The position numbers were made by a program, and so were the translations under genes. A stretch of 64,000 nt of DNA from Aedoeadaptatus coli. GTDB taxonomy: Bacteria > Bacillota > Clostridia > Tissierellales > Peptoniphilaceae. Every line of letters begins with the position of its first letter. The stretch's first letter is position 1. Shown one piece after another: positions 26,466 to 34,721 of this stretch. Below the pieces are notes generated by a model. The model saw only the letters and a list, made by a program, of their open reading frames with translations, did not search any database and was not told the DNA's origin. The stretch spans positions 29,816 through 93,815 of the forward strand of contig NZ_OPYI01000011.1 in assembly GCF_900343085.1 (NCBI RefSeq), written 5' to 3'.

Positions 26466-26650
26466 TGCCCGCACCCGTAAACGCATTGAAAAAATGTTGA
26501 GGGGTATAATAAAATACAGAGAAGTACAAATTCTTCTGTTTCGGACCGGTGATTCGAATGAATTGTCGAAACGATCCGTCGAAACAAAGAGATGACGTGA
26601 AGTGTAGGGCAAAGTACGCTCTCGCGTAGGAATGATTTAAGGAGGTATTT
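26466..26650 (+). promoter_or_regulatory. Duplicated promoter and leader, copy 1
   Basis: Nearly the same sequence recurs at 27881-28059. It holds CATTGAAAA, a TATAAT at 26505-26510, and a leader of about 135 bases including CTGTTTCGGACCG, GATTCGAATGAATTGTCGAA, AAAGAGATGACGTGAAGTG and a final TTTAAGGAGG. In this copy TTGAAA and TATAAT are only 13 bases apart, against 16 in copy 2, so it may be the weaker promoter. Confidence 0.6.
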
Positions 26651-27745
26651 ATGAAAAAGTTGGCCACATTGTTACTCTGCTTGCTGCTCCTTCCCTCGGC
26701 GGCCCTGGCGAAGGGGCCCGATCCCATCGCGATCTACGTCAACGGCCGTGAGCTTCGGGTCGAAGAGGCGGCGCCCGTCATTCGCCACAACCGCACCTTC
26801 CTGCCCCTGCGCGCGGTGACCGAAGAGCTGGGCTACACCGTGGCGTGGAACGGCGATAAGAAAGAAGTCACCTTGACGAAGGGCGACGCTTCCGTGGTCA
26901 TGACCATCGGCAAGAAATCCTATCGCATGGGCGACAAGGAGGCGGCCATGGACGTGGCACCCTATCTGGAGCATAATCGCACCTTTATTCCGGCCCGCTA
27001 CTTGGGCGAAGCCACGGGCCTTCCCGTTCAATGGATGCCGAAGGCGCGCATCGTCACCGTGGGAAGCTATCCTCAAAAAGACGCTCCGGCATCGCGAACC
27101 GTGGACAGGGTGATTTTTTGCGGGCAACTCTTGGACACATCGGGCTACGTGGAAAAGGCCGGCAAGGTCTTCATCGACGAAGACGTGGTCATGGAAAAGG
27201 CATGCTATCTGCCCGTGAAAGACAAAGACAGTGTGTCCTTTAAAACCATATCGGAAAAAATCATTCAAATTCCCATTCGAAAAGACACCGTCGTTCTTCA
27301 AGACGACAAGCGCTACGTGAACATGGAAACGGTCTTCGAATCGCAGAAAAAGACCGTCTGCTATGATGAAGAGAAACACCTCCTTGTCTTAGGCACCTTT
27401 GATCGAAGGGATTTGGCCTACAGCGACATCACAAAAAAAGAAAGTCTGACCAAGCCCGACATTACCTGGGACTGGCCGGAAGACGGCATCGAAGGCGTGA
27501 ATGCAATACAGGATAAGGGACGTATTCTCTTTATCTTCAGAGCCACCGGCGAAATTTTAGGCACCATCGAAGAAAATTCCAAAGACTTCCCGAAAAAAGG
27601 CCAGCTCCTCTTAGGCGCGAAAGACGGGAACTATTTGGTCGCCACATTGAAAGAAAAAGAACCGCGAAAACAGGGCGAGGTGCCGAGCCGACGCTCCTAC
27701 GCCATCGACGGCATCATGTCCGTCTTGACCTCGGTAAAGATGTAA
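26651..27745 (+). CDS. Secreted stalk-domain protein (copper amine oxidase N-like), copy 1
   Basis: 364 residues with a signal peptide (MKKLATLLLCLLLLPSAALAKG). Residues 25-140 form a copper-amine-oxidase N-terminal-like stalk domain: IYVNGRELRVEEAAPVI, RTFLPLRAVTEELGYTVAWN, and RTFIPARYLGEATG. The C-terminal 220 residues are unlike those of copy 2 and are not recognised; one part (VFIDEDVVMEKACYLP) looks like a second, worn stalk unit. Such proteins are exported and attach at the cell surface in Tissierellia and Clostridia. No enzymatic residues of amine oxidase are present. Signal, stalk domain and leader are almost identical to copy 2. Confidence 0.8.
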   Translation: MKKLATLLLCLLLLPSAALAKGPDPIAIYVNGRELRVEEAAPVIRHNRTFLPLRAVTEELGYTVAWNGDKKEVTLTKGDASVVMTIGKKSYRMGDKEAAMDVAPYLEHNRTFIPARYLGEATGLPVQWMPKARIVTVGSYPQKDAPASRTVDRVIFCGQLLDTSGYVEKAGKVFIDEDVVMEKACYLPVKDKDSVSFKTISEKIIQIPIRKDTVVLQDDKRYVNMETVFESQKKTVCYDEEKHLLVLGTFDRRDLAYSDITKKESLTKPDITWDWPEDGIEGVNAIQDKGRILFIFRATGEILGTIEENSKDFPKKGQLLLGAKDGNYLVATLKEKEPRKQGEVPSRRSYAIDGIMSVLTSVKM

Positions 27746-27776
27746 AATTAAAAATCAAGTACACGACAAAGGGCGA

Positions 27777-27804
27777 AAGCATCTCGATGAAGAGATGCTT
27801 TTTT
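27777..27804 (+). terminator. Terminator after stalk copy 1
   Basis: AAGCATCTC (27777-27785) pairs with GAGATGCTT (27792-27800), followed by TTTTTT. Confidence 0.88.
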
Positions 27805-27880
27805 GCATTAGAAAACCCCCAGTTAGACCGGGGGTGCCGTTGTTGAACGAAAAATTTCATCAGCCGAGATCGCTGCCCTT

Positions 27881-28059
27881 GCCCCGTAAAAGCATTGAAA
27901 AATCCTTGGAGGGGGGTATAATAATATACAGATAAGCCTAAATTTTTCTGTTTCGGACCGATGATTCGAATGAATTGTCGAAAACATCCGTCGGAACAAA
28001 GAGATGACGTGAAGTGTCGGATGACGTGCGCTCGCGTGGAATTATTTAAGGAGGCATTT
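27881..28059 (+). promoter_or_regulatory. Duplicated promoter and leader, copy 2
   Basis: Second copy of the element at 26466-26650, with TTGAAA (27895-27900), 16 bases, TATAAT (27917-27922), and the same leader blocks ending in TTTAAGGAGG. CATCCGTCGGAA can pair back to the TTTCGGACCGATG segment, so a folded 5' UTR is possible. A separate GC hairpin lies just upstream (CCCCC and GGGGG, about 27814-27838). Confidence 0.6.
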
Positions 28060-28839
28060 ATGAAAAAGTTAGCCACATTATTAATCTGCTTGCTGCTCCT
28101 TCCCTCGGCGGTGCTGGCGAAGGGAGCCGATCCCATCGCGGTTTACGTCAACGGCCGTGAGCTTCGGGACGAAGAGACGACGCCCGTCATTCGCCACGAT
28201 CGCACCTTCCTGCCCCTGCGTGCGGTGACCGAAGAGTTGGGCTACACCGTGGCATGGAACGGAGATAAAAGGGAAGTGACCCTGACGAAGGGTGATTCTT
28301 CCGTGATCATGACCATCGGAGAGAAAGCTTACCGCCTGGGCGGCAAGGAATTGGTCATGGACGTGGCACCTTATCTGGAAAAAAATCGCACCTTTATTCC
28401 CGCTCGCTACTTAGGCGAAGCCACGGGGCTTCCCGTCAAGTGGATGCCGAAGGTGCGCGTCGTCACCGTGGGAAGCTATCCCCAAAAGGATGCGCCGGCC
28501 GGTGAGCGCATCTACGTGAAAGACGTGGACATGTCCTTTGTACTGCCCAAGGATGTGGACATCACTTACAAGCTCGAAGGCAAATGCCTCCACTTCTACG
28601 AAAAGTCCAATGACGATGCGGGCAGCGACGGCTTCCTCTTCTCCCTGAGCCGGGTGCATAATCCGCAGGCGGAGTGGAACAATTGGCCCGTCATCCTCGC
28701 CTACAAAGACGGCCTCTACTACGGCGCGGATTTCAGAGGCGACCCGGCCATGATTCAAGACAAGGTGCTGAAGGAAAAATTCGAAAAGGCGAGTGACCGC
28801 ATCGACGACATTTTGATGACGGTTCGCGTAGGAAAATAA
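28060..28839 (+). CDS. Secreted stalk-domain protein (copper amine oxidase N-like), copy 2
   Basis: 259 residues. The signal peptide (MKKLATLLICLLLLPSAVLAKG) and stalk domain (to about residue 145) match copy 1 almost residue for residue. The last 110 residues differ fully: an acidic and aromatic segment (KDVDMSFVLPKDVDITYKLEG, then NNWPVILAYKDGLYYGADF) that I do not recognise. The true start is the ATG at 28060 with GGAGG; an earlier in-frame ATG lies in the leader. The pattern is a shared export-and-anchor module with exchangeable C-terminal parts. Its substrate or partner is unknown. Confidence 0.8.
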   Translation: MKKLATLLICLLLLPSAVLAKGADPIAVYVNGRELRDEETTPVIRHDRTFLPLRAVTEELGYTVAWNGDKREVTLTKGDSSVIMTIGEKAYRLGGKELVMDVAPYLEKNRTFIPARYLGEATGLPVKWMPKVRVVTVGSYPQKDAPAGERIYVKDVDMSFVLPKDVDITYKLEGKCLHFYEKSNDDAGSDGFLFSLSRVHNPQAEWNNWPVILAYKDGLYYGADFRGDPAMIQDKVLKEKFEKASDRIDDILMTVRVGK

Positions 28840-28847
28840 AGAGATGG

Positions 28848-28880
28848 AATCCTGTCGGTGAAAGTGCCGGCGGGATTTTT
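28848..28880 (+). terminator. Terminator after stalk copy 2
   Basis: AATCCTGTCGG (28848-28858) pairs with CCGGCGGGATT (28867-28877) with G-T pairs; Ts follow. Confidence 0.85.
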
Positions 28881-28890
28881 ATTTTCCAAG

Positions 28891-28926
28891 AAAAAACGCC
28901 TCTACCACATTGGGTAGAAGCGTTTT
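28891..28926 (-). terminator. Terminator of glutathione reductase
   Basis: On the minus strand AACGCTTCTACC and GGTAGAGGCGTT form a stem (one mismatch) with six Ts after it. It lies 12 bases past the gor stop. Confidence 0.85.
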
Positions 28927-28937
28927 GTTTTTGTAAT

Positions 28938-30287
28938 TTATCTCATGGTGACCATTTCTTCCGCGCTGGTGGGGTGAATGGCCACGGTGGCGTCGAAGTC
29001 GGCTTTGGTGGCGCCCATTTTCACGGCGACGCCGAAGCCCTGCATCATTTCGTCCACGCCGTAGCCCATGGCGTGAAGGCCCACGATTTTTTCTTCATCG
29101 CCTGCGCAGACCAGGAGCATTTTGCATTGTTGGGGATCGCCGGATACGGAGGAGCGCATGTCCGTGAAGGACGACGTGTAGGTTTTAATGGCGTCCTCTC
29201 CGTATTTTTCCTTGGCGTCTTTTACCGTGAGGCCGACGGTGCCCATGGGCGGATGGCTGAAGACCACGGTAGGCACATTGTCGTAGTCCATGTGGGCGCC
29301 TTCTTTTCCGCCGAAAAGGCGATCGGATAGGCGGCGTCCGGCGGCGATGGCCACCGGGGTGAGATCCAATTTGCCCGTTACATCGCCGATGGCGTAAATT
29401 CCCTCTTCCGCCGTGCATTCATAGGCATCGCTTACGATGCGGCCTTTCTCGTCCACTTTCACCTTGGTGTTTTCGAGGCCCAGGTCTTCGATGTTCGGCG
29501 TGACGCCGGCCACCCAAAGAACTTTTTCAAAGACGGCGGTGGTGTCGTCTTCGAAAGTGATTTCGATGCCGCCGTCCACCTTTTTAAAGCCTTTCGACGA
29601 GGTGTTGAAGTGAATGTTCACGCCGCCTTTTTCAAGTTCTTCTGTAACGGCGTCGGTAATAAAGGGATCGAATTTTCTGAGGATTCGATCTTTTCTTACG
29701 AGAAGATGGGTTTCCACGCCCATGCCGGCTAAAAAGCCGGAAAGCTCCGTGCCGATGTAGCCGCCACCGACAATGGCGATGGTTTCGGGCAACGCTTCCC
29801 ACGTAAAGAAATCGTCGGAATAGTCCACAAGTTCCGCGCCGGGAAGTTTACAGGGGTTCGGGTGGGCGCCGGCGGCGATGGTAATGTGATCGGCGCTATA
29901 TTCTTCGCCGTCGACGACGACGGTACGGGCGTCTTTAAACTGAGCCTTGCCGAAGAGCTTGGTGACGCCGTTATCTTCCAGGCCCGATTCGAAACTGTCC
30001 CTGGCGCGGCCGATATAGCCCAGTTGGGATTCCCGCAATTTTTTAAAATCAAAGTGCCAGTCACCGACATTGTAGCCGTAATTGCCCGATTCCTTTTCCA
30101 GGGTTCTGCGAATGCCCGAGGCGTACCAAAAGATTTTTTTCGGCACGCAGCCCCGGTTCACGCAGGTGCCGCCGTATTCTTTTTCTTCCACAATGGCGAC
30201 TTTGGCGCCGTATTGGGCCGCCCGATTGGCCGTGGCGCTTCCGCCGCTGCCGCCGCCGATCACGATATAATCAAATCTATGAGACAT
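28938..30287 (-). CDS. gor: Glutathione-disulfide reductase
   Basis: FAD- and NAD(P)H-dependent disulfide reductase of 449 residues. It shows the N-terminal FAD motif ([16 protein letters not shown]), redox disulfide [13 protein letters not shown], second nucleotide motif ([15 protein letters not shown]), FAD segment ([10 protein letters not shown]) and the C-terminal active-site HPTSAEEMV from the partner subunit. The GCVPKK and HPTSAEE forms fit glutathione reductase better than dihydrolipoamide or mercuric reductase, though a bacterial thiol other than glutathione could be the substrate. It has its own AAAGGAG site. No glutathione synthesis genes are in the window. Confidence 0.85.
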   Translation of the reverse strand: MSHRFDYIVIGGGSGGSATANRAAQYGAKVAIVEEKEYGGTCVNRGCVPKKIFWYASGIRRTLEKESGNYGYNVGDWHFDFKKLRESQLGYIGRARDSFESGLEDNGVTKLFGKAQFKDARTVVVDGEEYSADHITIAAGAHPNPCKLPGAELVDYSDDFFTWEALPETIAIVGGGYIGTELSGFLAGMGVETHLLVRKDRILRKFDPFITDAVTEELEKGGVNIHFNTSSKGFKKVDGGIEITFEDDTTAVFEKVLWVAGVTPNIEDLGLENTKVKVDEKGRIVSDAYECTAEEGIYAIGDVTGKLDLTPVAIAAGRRLSDRLFGGKEGAHMDYDNVPTVVFSHPPMGTVGLTVKDAKEKYGEDAIKTYTSSFTDMRSSVSGDPQQCKMLLVCAGDEEKIVGLHAMGYGVDEMMQGFGVAVKMGATKADFDATVAIHPTSAEEMVTMR

Positions 30288-30320
30288 AATAAACTCCTTT
30301 CACAGATAAAATAGCGTATG

Positions 30321-30350
30321 AAAAAAAGAGGACGCGCTGATCCTCTTTTT
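30321..30350 (-). terminator. Bidirectional terminator after yeiH
   Basis: AAAAAGAGGA (30323-30332) pairs with TCCTCTTTTT (30341-30350). On the minus strand it ends yeiH ahead of gor; the run of As gives Ts on the minus strand. Confidence 0.85.
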
Positions 30351-30364
30351 AATATACCCAATTT

Positions 30365-31378
30365 TTAAACGAGACCCATAAAATATTCGACGCCGATGGC
30401 GACGATGACGACAAGCGCGGAAATCACGAAGCCGTGCATCATGGGGCCGGTGCCGGCGCTCTTCATGTCTTTTAAGGAGGTCTTCAGGCCGATGCCCGCA
30501 AGGGCCATGACCATAAGGAATTTGCTGATGAGTTTAAAGCTGTGGCCCACGCTTTCGGGAATGAAGCCGGCGGTGTTAATGACCGTGAGAGCCAGGAAGC
30601 CCAGGATAAACCAGGGAATGACTTTCGTCAAAGAGAATTTCGCCTTTTCGTGCTTGTGTTCCTCTTTGGACTTTAAGTGGGCGCTGATCAGAGCGAAGAC
30701 GATGACCGTGGGGATGATGACCAGGGTGCGGGTGAGCTTAACCATGGTGGCAAAGTCCCCGGCGCCGTCGGAGAATGCGTAGCCCGCCGCCACGACGGAC
30801 GAGGTGTCGTTAACGGCGGTGCCCGCCCAGAGGCCGTAGGCCATGTCGGAAAGGCCCAGGGCGTGGCCCATAATGGGGAAGAGGATAATCATGGCCATGT
30901 CGAAAATAAAGGTGGCGCTCATGGCGTAGGCCACGTCCAAATCGTCGGCTTCGATAATGGGGGCGATGGAGGCGATGGCGCTGCCGCCGCAAATCCCCGT
31001 GCCGGCGGAGATGAGATTGGACATCTTCCAGTTCAGGCCGAAGAACTTACCGGAGAAGTGGCCGATGCCGAAGCAGGTGAGCAAAGTAAAGACCATGACG
31101 GAAAGGGACAGGCGGCCCACCTGAAAGACCGTGGCCATATTCAGAGAGGCCCCCAGTAAAATAATCCCGAGCTTCAATAATTTTTTCGAAGCGAAGGTGG
31201 CGCCTTTGGTCACCGGATTGTCGGACGTTAAGAAATAATTAATGATCATGCCGATAAACAGGGCGATAACCGATGCGCTGATTAGGGGAATGGGCAGTAG
31301 GCTTTCGAGAAATTTCGAGGTCGCCGCGATAAGTACGGTCAACAGGACCCCGGGAAGAATTGCTTGGATGGATTTCAA
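30365..31378 (-). CDS. yeiH: YeiH/UPF0324-family putative exporter
   Basis: Integral membrane protein with about ten helices. Family stretches are LLKLGIILLGASL, GTGICGGSAIAS, DVAYAMSATFIFDMAMIILFP and AGTAVNDTSSVVAAGYA. The family is annotated as putative sulfate or anion exporters; the substrate is not proved. A TTG at 31378 with AAAGGAG seven bases ahead looks the best start (337 residues); an ATG at 31408 would add ten residues but covers that site. It is transcribed away from a LysR-type gene, the usual partner arrangement for this family. Confidence 0.85.
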   Translation of the reverse strand: MKSIQAILPGVLLTVLIAATSKFLESLLPIPLISASVIALFIGMIINYFLTSDNPVTKGATFASKKLLKLGIILLGASLNMATVFQVGRLSLSVMVFTLLTCFGIGHFSGKFFGLNWKMSNLISAGTGICGGSAIASIAPIIEADDLDVAYAMSATFIFDMAMIILFPIMGHALGLSDMAYGLWAGTAVNDTSSVVAAGYAFSDGAGDFATMVKLTRTLVIIPTVIVFALISAHLKSKEEHKHEKAKFSLTKVIPWFILGFLALTVINTAGFIPESVGHSFKLISKFLMVMALAGIGLKTSLKDMKSAGTGPMMHGFVISALVVIVAIGVEYFMGLV

Positions 31379-31435
31379 CGGTATGCTCCTTTCTTGTGCA
31401 TTGATCATCTCACAAATCTAAGATAAAATAAAATT

Positions 31436-31447
31436 ATAATTCATTAT
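31436..31447. promoter_or_regulatory. Candidate LysR operator between yeiH and its regulator
   Basis: ATAAT-TC-ATTAT is a perfect inverted repeat in the 99-base divergent spacer. LysR proteins bind AT-rich palindromes in such spacers to control both genes. Assignment is inferred from position. Confidence 0.45.
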
Positions 31448-31477
31448 GGAGCGATAACGAAACGATATGGAGGCATT

Positions 31478-32347
31478 GTGGATATTCGACTCATCACCTT
31501 TTTGGAAGTCCTGGCCACGGGAAATTACACCAGGGCGGCGGAAAACCTGCACATTACCCAACCGGCGGTGACCAAGCACATGCGCTCTTTGGAAGAGGAA
31601 TTCGGCGCCGTGTTTTTTCGTTACGACGGGAAAAAGATGGTCCCCACCGACGAGGCCCGGGTGCTGGAAAATTACGCCCGCAGCCAACAGAAAAATTACC
31701 GGGATACTCTGGATCATTTCAAAAAAGAAAAGGCCCGCACCATTCGCATCGGCCTTACGAAGACCTTGGGGGAATACGCCTATGCGGAAAAACTCGCGGC
31801 GCTGGTGAAAGATCGCGCCAATGACTTTGTACTCACCGTGGACAATACGGAGGCCCTTTTGGACCGGTTGCGAAACGCCCGCCTGGATTTTCTCATGGTG
31901 GAAGGGCAATTTGCGAAAAACGAATTCGATTTCGCCGTGTTAAAAGAAGAGACCTTCACCGGCATCTGCAGCGACGATCATCCCTACAAGGGCCGCACCC
32001 TGAGCCTGGAGGATGTTTCAGGAGATTGTTTGGTGGTACGGGAGCCTGGGAGCGGATCCCGTGAAATCCTCGAAGATAAACTCCGTTACAAAGGCTACGA
32101 AGTGCGGGATTTTGCTCGCGTCGTCACCTCGTCGAGCTTGGCTCTGATTTCGAAATTGGTGGCGGCAGATGTTGGAATCTCCTTCGGCTACGAAAGCATC
32201 GCGAAAAACAATCCTCACCTCGCCACCTTTTGCGTGGAGGGCATTACGGACCGCCATGAATTTTCCCTGGTGGCACTAAAGGGCACCGGCGGCATCGAAT
32301 TGTACCGGCGCTTAATCGAAGAGATGGCTTTGTCAAGAAAGAGATAA
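31478..32347 (+). CDS. LysR-family regulator divergent from yeiH
   Basis: 289 residues: an N-terminal winged helix (FLEVLATGNYTRAAENLHITQPAVTKHMRSLEEE) and a periplasmic-binding-like effector domain (RIGLTKTLGEYAYAEKL to the C-terminus). It starts with GTG 31478 behind GGAGG. Divergence from yeiH suggests it activates that exporter in response to a small ligand; in related CysB/YeiE-like systems this is a sulfur compound or lysine-like molecule, but no specific ligand can be read here. Confidence 0.9.
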   Translation: MDIRLITFLEVLATGNYTRAAENLHITQPAVTKHMRSLEEEFGAVFFRYDGKKMVPTDEARVLENYARSQQKNYRDTLDHFKKEKARTIRIGLTKTLGEYAYAEKLAALVKDRANDFVLTVDNTEALLDRLRNARLDFLMVEGQFAKNEFDFAVLKEETFTGICSDDHPYKGRTLSLEDVSGDCLVVREPGSGSREILEDKLRYKGYEVRDFARVVTSSSLALISKLVAADVGISFGYESIAKNNPHLATFCVEGITDRHEFSLVALKGTGGIELYRRLIEEMALSRKR

Positions 32348-32361
32348 TAGAGAAGATAGAG

Positions 32362-32398
32362 AAAGATTCTTTTCCGAGGTAGGGAAAGGGTCTTTTTG
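32362..32398 (+). terminator. Terminator of the LysR gene
   Basis: AAAGATTCTTTTCC pairs with GGGAAAGGGTCTTT (one bulge) and is followed by Ts. A second hairpin with TTTTTT follows at about 32402-32428. Confidence 0.75.
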
Positions 32399-32440
32399 TT
32401 TGCCGGAAGTTTGTCTTCGGCTTTTTTAAAATCGCACAAA

Positions 32441-32468
32441 GAAAACCCCCGGCAATTGCCGAGGGCCT
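32441..32468 (-). terminator. Terminator of the AGCS symporter
   Basis: On the minus strand CCCTCGGCAATTGCCGGGGG folds on itself and is followed by TTTTCTTT, 28 bases past the symporter stop. Confidence 0.75.
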
Positions 32469-32495
32469 CTTTAGCAGTATGAGTATGAGTTATTT

Positions 32496-33872
32496 TTATT
32501 TCAATAAGTGTTCGTATTCAGCAGGGGACGTCCGTTTGCGGTCGTCTTTGAAGAAGTCTTTTTCCAAAGCGACGACGACGCCGGAGAGTCCGATCAAACC
32601 GATTAAGTTCGGGATAGCCATTAAACCGTTTAAAATATTAGCAACGGTCCAGGCAAGGTCTAAGTTCATAACGCAACCGACAAAGATCATGACGACATAC
32701 AAAAGTTTGTAAGGTTTGCCGATCTTTCTACCTAAGAGGTAGCGAGCGGAGGTTTCGCCGTAATATTCCCAACCGAGAATGGTGGAGAAAGCGAAGAGCA
32801 ATAAGCCTAAGGATACGATGTATCTACCGATCGCCAAGTGCATATCGAATGCCGTTGCTACGAGGGCCGATGCATCGGTGATGCCTTCGTCCAAAACGCC
32901 GGATGTAATGATAACTAATGCGGTAATGGAGCAGACAACAAAGGTATCCAAAAAGACTTCCGTAACACCCCAAATCCCTTGACGGGTCGGGTGGTCGGTG
33001 GATGCCGTGGCGTGGGCAATAGGCGAAGAACCTAAGCCGGCTTCGTTGGTGAAGACACCGCGGCTGACGCCGTTTCGCATAGCCAACATAATGGTGTAAC
33101 CGATGACACCGCCGCCGACTGCCGACGGATTGAAGGCGCCGACGAAGATCGCGCGGATGGCGAAGGGAAGCATCGAAGCATTAGAGATAATAATGATTAA
33201 GCCGCCGACAATGTAGAACGCTGCCATAAAGGGAACGAGCTTTTCGGTAACTTTCGAGATGGATTGGATCCCGCCGATAATAACGACGGAAGCGGCGATG
33301 GTAATGACGACGGCAGTGATCATAGGCGGAACGTTAAAGGACGATTTCAACGTACCGGCGATGGCGTTGGATTGTACGGAACAACCGATACCGAAGCAGG
33401 CGACTGCTGCCAAGAAGGCGAAGCATTTGCCCAACCAGGGTTTCTTCAAGCCGCGGTCAATATAGTACATGGGGCCGCCGGCATAGCCGTCTTCGGTTTT
33501 CACCCGATAGGCGACAGCCAAGTTAACTTCCGAGAATTTCGTACACATACCGAAGAATGCGGCAACCCACATCCAGAATACGGCGCCGGGACCGCCGCCT
33601 AAGATGGCGACCGATACGCCGACGATGTTGCCGGTACCGACCGTGGCGGCCAGTGCCGTAGACAATGCTTGGAAGGGCGAGATGGCGCCTTCTTCAACTT
33701 CGCCTTTTTCAAACATTTTGCCCATGGTATTTTTCATGATATAGCCGAAATGTCGAGCTTGGACGAAGCCGGTGCGGATGGACAAGATAATACCTGCGCC
33801 GACGAGCAATACGATTAGAGGAATACCCCATAGGAACGCATCAATTTTACCTAGTACTTCTGCAAAACTCAT
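32496..33872 (-). CDS. Sodium/alanine symporter, AGCS family
   Basis: 458-residue membrane protein with about eleven helices, importing alanine or glycine with sodium. Family signatures include GTGNIVGVSVAILGGGPGAVFWMWVAA (in two parts), YAGGPMYYIDRG, GVSRGVFTNEAGLGSSPIAHA and LGWEYYGE. The ribosome site is GGAGGTGAC. Codons here are of a different bias from the thiamine genes nearby (more T-ending), but still fit the genome. It forms a single-gene unit with a terminator and an upstream extended -10. Confidence 0.93.
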   Translation of the reverse strand: MSFAEVLGKIDAFLWGIPLIVLLVGAGIILSIRTGFVQARHFGYIMKNTMGKMFEKGEVEEGAISPFQALSTALAATVGTGNIVGVSVAILGGGPGAVFWMWVAAFFGMCTKFSEVNLAVAYRVKTEDGYAGGPMYYIDRGLKKPWLGKCFAFLAAVACFGIGCSVQSNAIAGTLKSSFNVPPMITAVVITIAASVVIIGGIQSISKVTEKLVPFMAAFYIVGGLIIIISNASMLPFAIRAIFVGAFNPSAVGGGVIGYTIMLAMRNGVSRGVFTNEAGLGSSPIAHATASTDHPTRQGIWGVTEVFLDTFVVCSITALVIITSGVLDEGITDASALVATAFDMHLAIGRYIVSLGLLLFAFSTILGWEYYGETSARYLLGRKIGKPYKLLYVVMIFVGCVMNLDLAWTVANILNGLMAIPNLIGLIGLSGVVVALEKDFFKDDRKRTSPAEYEHLLK

Positions 33873-33913
33873 AAGTCACCTCCAGATAAGTATGAATAAC
33901 TGCTTGTGAATAC

Positions 33914-33919
33914 ATTATA
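33914..33919 (-). promoter_or_regulatory. -10 element of the AGCS promoter
   Basis: On the minus strand TGTATAAT, a TATAAT with an adjoining TG-type extension, lies about 40 bases before the ATG. No strong -35 is seen. Confidence 0.5.
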
Positions 33920-34418
33920 CACGCTTTTTCAGAAAATTAAACCTCTTTTTACAAAAAAGTTGACTTTTTTCAAAACTATTTTTTTCCCGAGGGAGGCAGG
34001 TGATAAAATTATCAAGTGAAAAGATTCGCAGAAATTAAAATTTAAAAGAACAGGAAAAATGGGGGAATTATTTAAGGCAAAAAGGCGGTGAAACGAAAAG
34101 CGGATGAATCAGCCGGGAAAGCGCACCGAAACCCAATAAATCAAAATAATGAAGGATCTGTAAGTTAATTAAAAGGGGTAAATAAAAAGTTTTCCCGCGG
34201 ACTTTTCCCCTTTCTTCGGCGGCCGTATGAATAATAATCGCTCCATGTGAAAAAAAGGGGGGTTGTCCGCGTTTTTTGTCGTGCCCTCGGAAGGAATGCG
34301 GATCCGCCGTCAAAAAGATGCAAGGGACGGGAAAATAAAAGGCATCGGGGAAGGGGGTATTAAAGAAAGAAACGCACGGGAGATAGGGGTAAGGTTGAAG
34401 ATTTTACACCTATATGAC
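33920..34418. other. Gene-free AT-rich stretch
   Basis: About 500 bases between the symporter promoter and the thiS promoter. Open frames on both strands (34068-34313 minus, 34263-34493 plus) lack ribosome sites and recognisable features. A minus-strand terminator-like hairpin (AAAAGT and ACTTTTT with trailing Ts, about 34155-34212) is the only signal, so a small untranslated RNA or a decayed gene is possible. Confidence 0.4.
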
Positions 34419-34447
34419 TTGTCACGGGAAGGCGGCCGTGTTATACT
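34419..34447 (+). promoter_or_regulatory. Promoter of the thiSFGHE operon
   Basis: TTGTCA (34419-34424), 17 bases and TATACT (34442-34447), five of six matches in each hexamer. Predicted transcript start near 34454. Confidence 0.75.
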
Positions 34448-34460
34448 CACATCAGAGTGC

Positions 34461-34512
34461 AAGGCACGAAGGGGCACACCACCGCGGGTGTGATTTCTTC
34501 GTGCCTTTTTTT
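34461..34512 (+). terminator. Leader terminator ahead of thiS
   Basis: Outer stem AAGGCACGAAG (34461-34471) with CTTCGTGCCTT (34497-34507), inner stem CACACC with GGTGTG (34475-34480, 34487-34492), then a T run to 34512. It lies between the promoter and the thiS ribosome site, only seven bases from the predicted start, so there is no room for an upstream aptamer. It is either an attenuator of unknown trigger or the end of a short RNA of about 58 bases. Confidence 0.8.
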
Positions 34513-34526
34513 GTGAGGAGGTGACT

Positions 34527-34721
34527 GTGAAGATTAACGGGAAGGTCGTGAAATTAAGCGGCCCCGAACCCTTGGTGGACGTTTTGATCCGAGCCGGCTA
34601 CGACGCTTCCGGCGTGGCCCTGGAAATGAACGGGGCTCTGGTGAAGCGGGCGGACATGGCGAATACAGTCGTCGACGACGAAGATGTATTGGAGGTGTTT
34701 TCTTTTACCGGTGGAGGTTAA
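34527..34721 (+). CDS. thiS: Sulfur carrier protein ThiS
   Basis: 64-residue ubiquitin-like protein ending in Gly-Gly-Gly. The C-terminal glycine is adenylated by ThiF and turned into a thiocarboxylate that gives sulfur to the thiazole. VKINGKVVKL, an ALEMNGALVKR stretch and the DEDVLEVFSFTGGG tail fit the family. The GTG at 34527 is preferred, five bases after AGGAGG; a GTG two codons earlier overlaps that site. It overlaps thiF. Confidence 0.9.
   Translation: MKINGKVVKLSGPEPLVDVLIRAGYDASGVALEMNGALVKRADMANTVVDDEDVLEVFSFTGGG

Noticed and set aside
26672..27379. Minus-strand open frame of 235 codons inside stalk copy 1
   Set aside because: No ribosome site, histidine-rich shadow composition, opposite a gene with a clear signal peptide.
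30677..31159. Plus-strand open frame of 160 codons inside yeiH
   Set aside because: Glycine- and aspartate-rich antisense shadow with no family likeness.
34068..34493. Small open frames (81 and 76 codons) before thiS
   Set aside because: They overlap each other on opposite strands, lack ribosome sites, and show no family likeness.
34419..34526. TPP riboswitch before thiS
   Set aside because: None of the conserved TPP blocks is present; the segment is only a promoter and a terminator hairpin.
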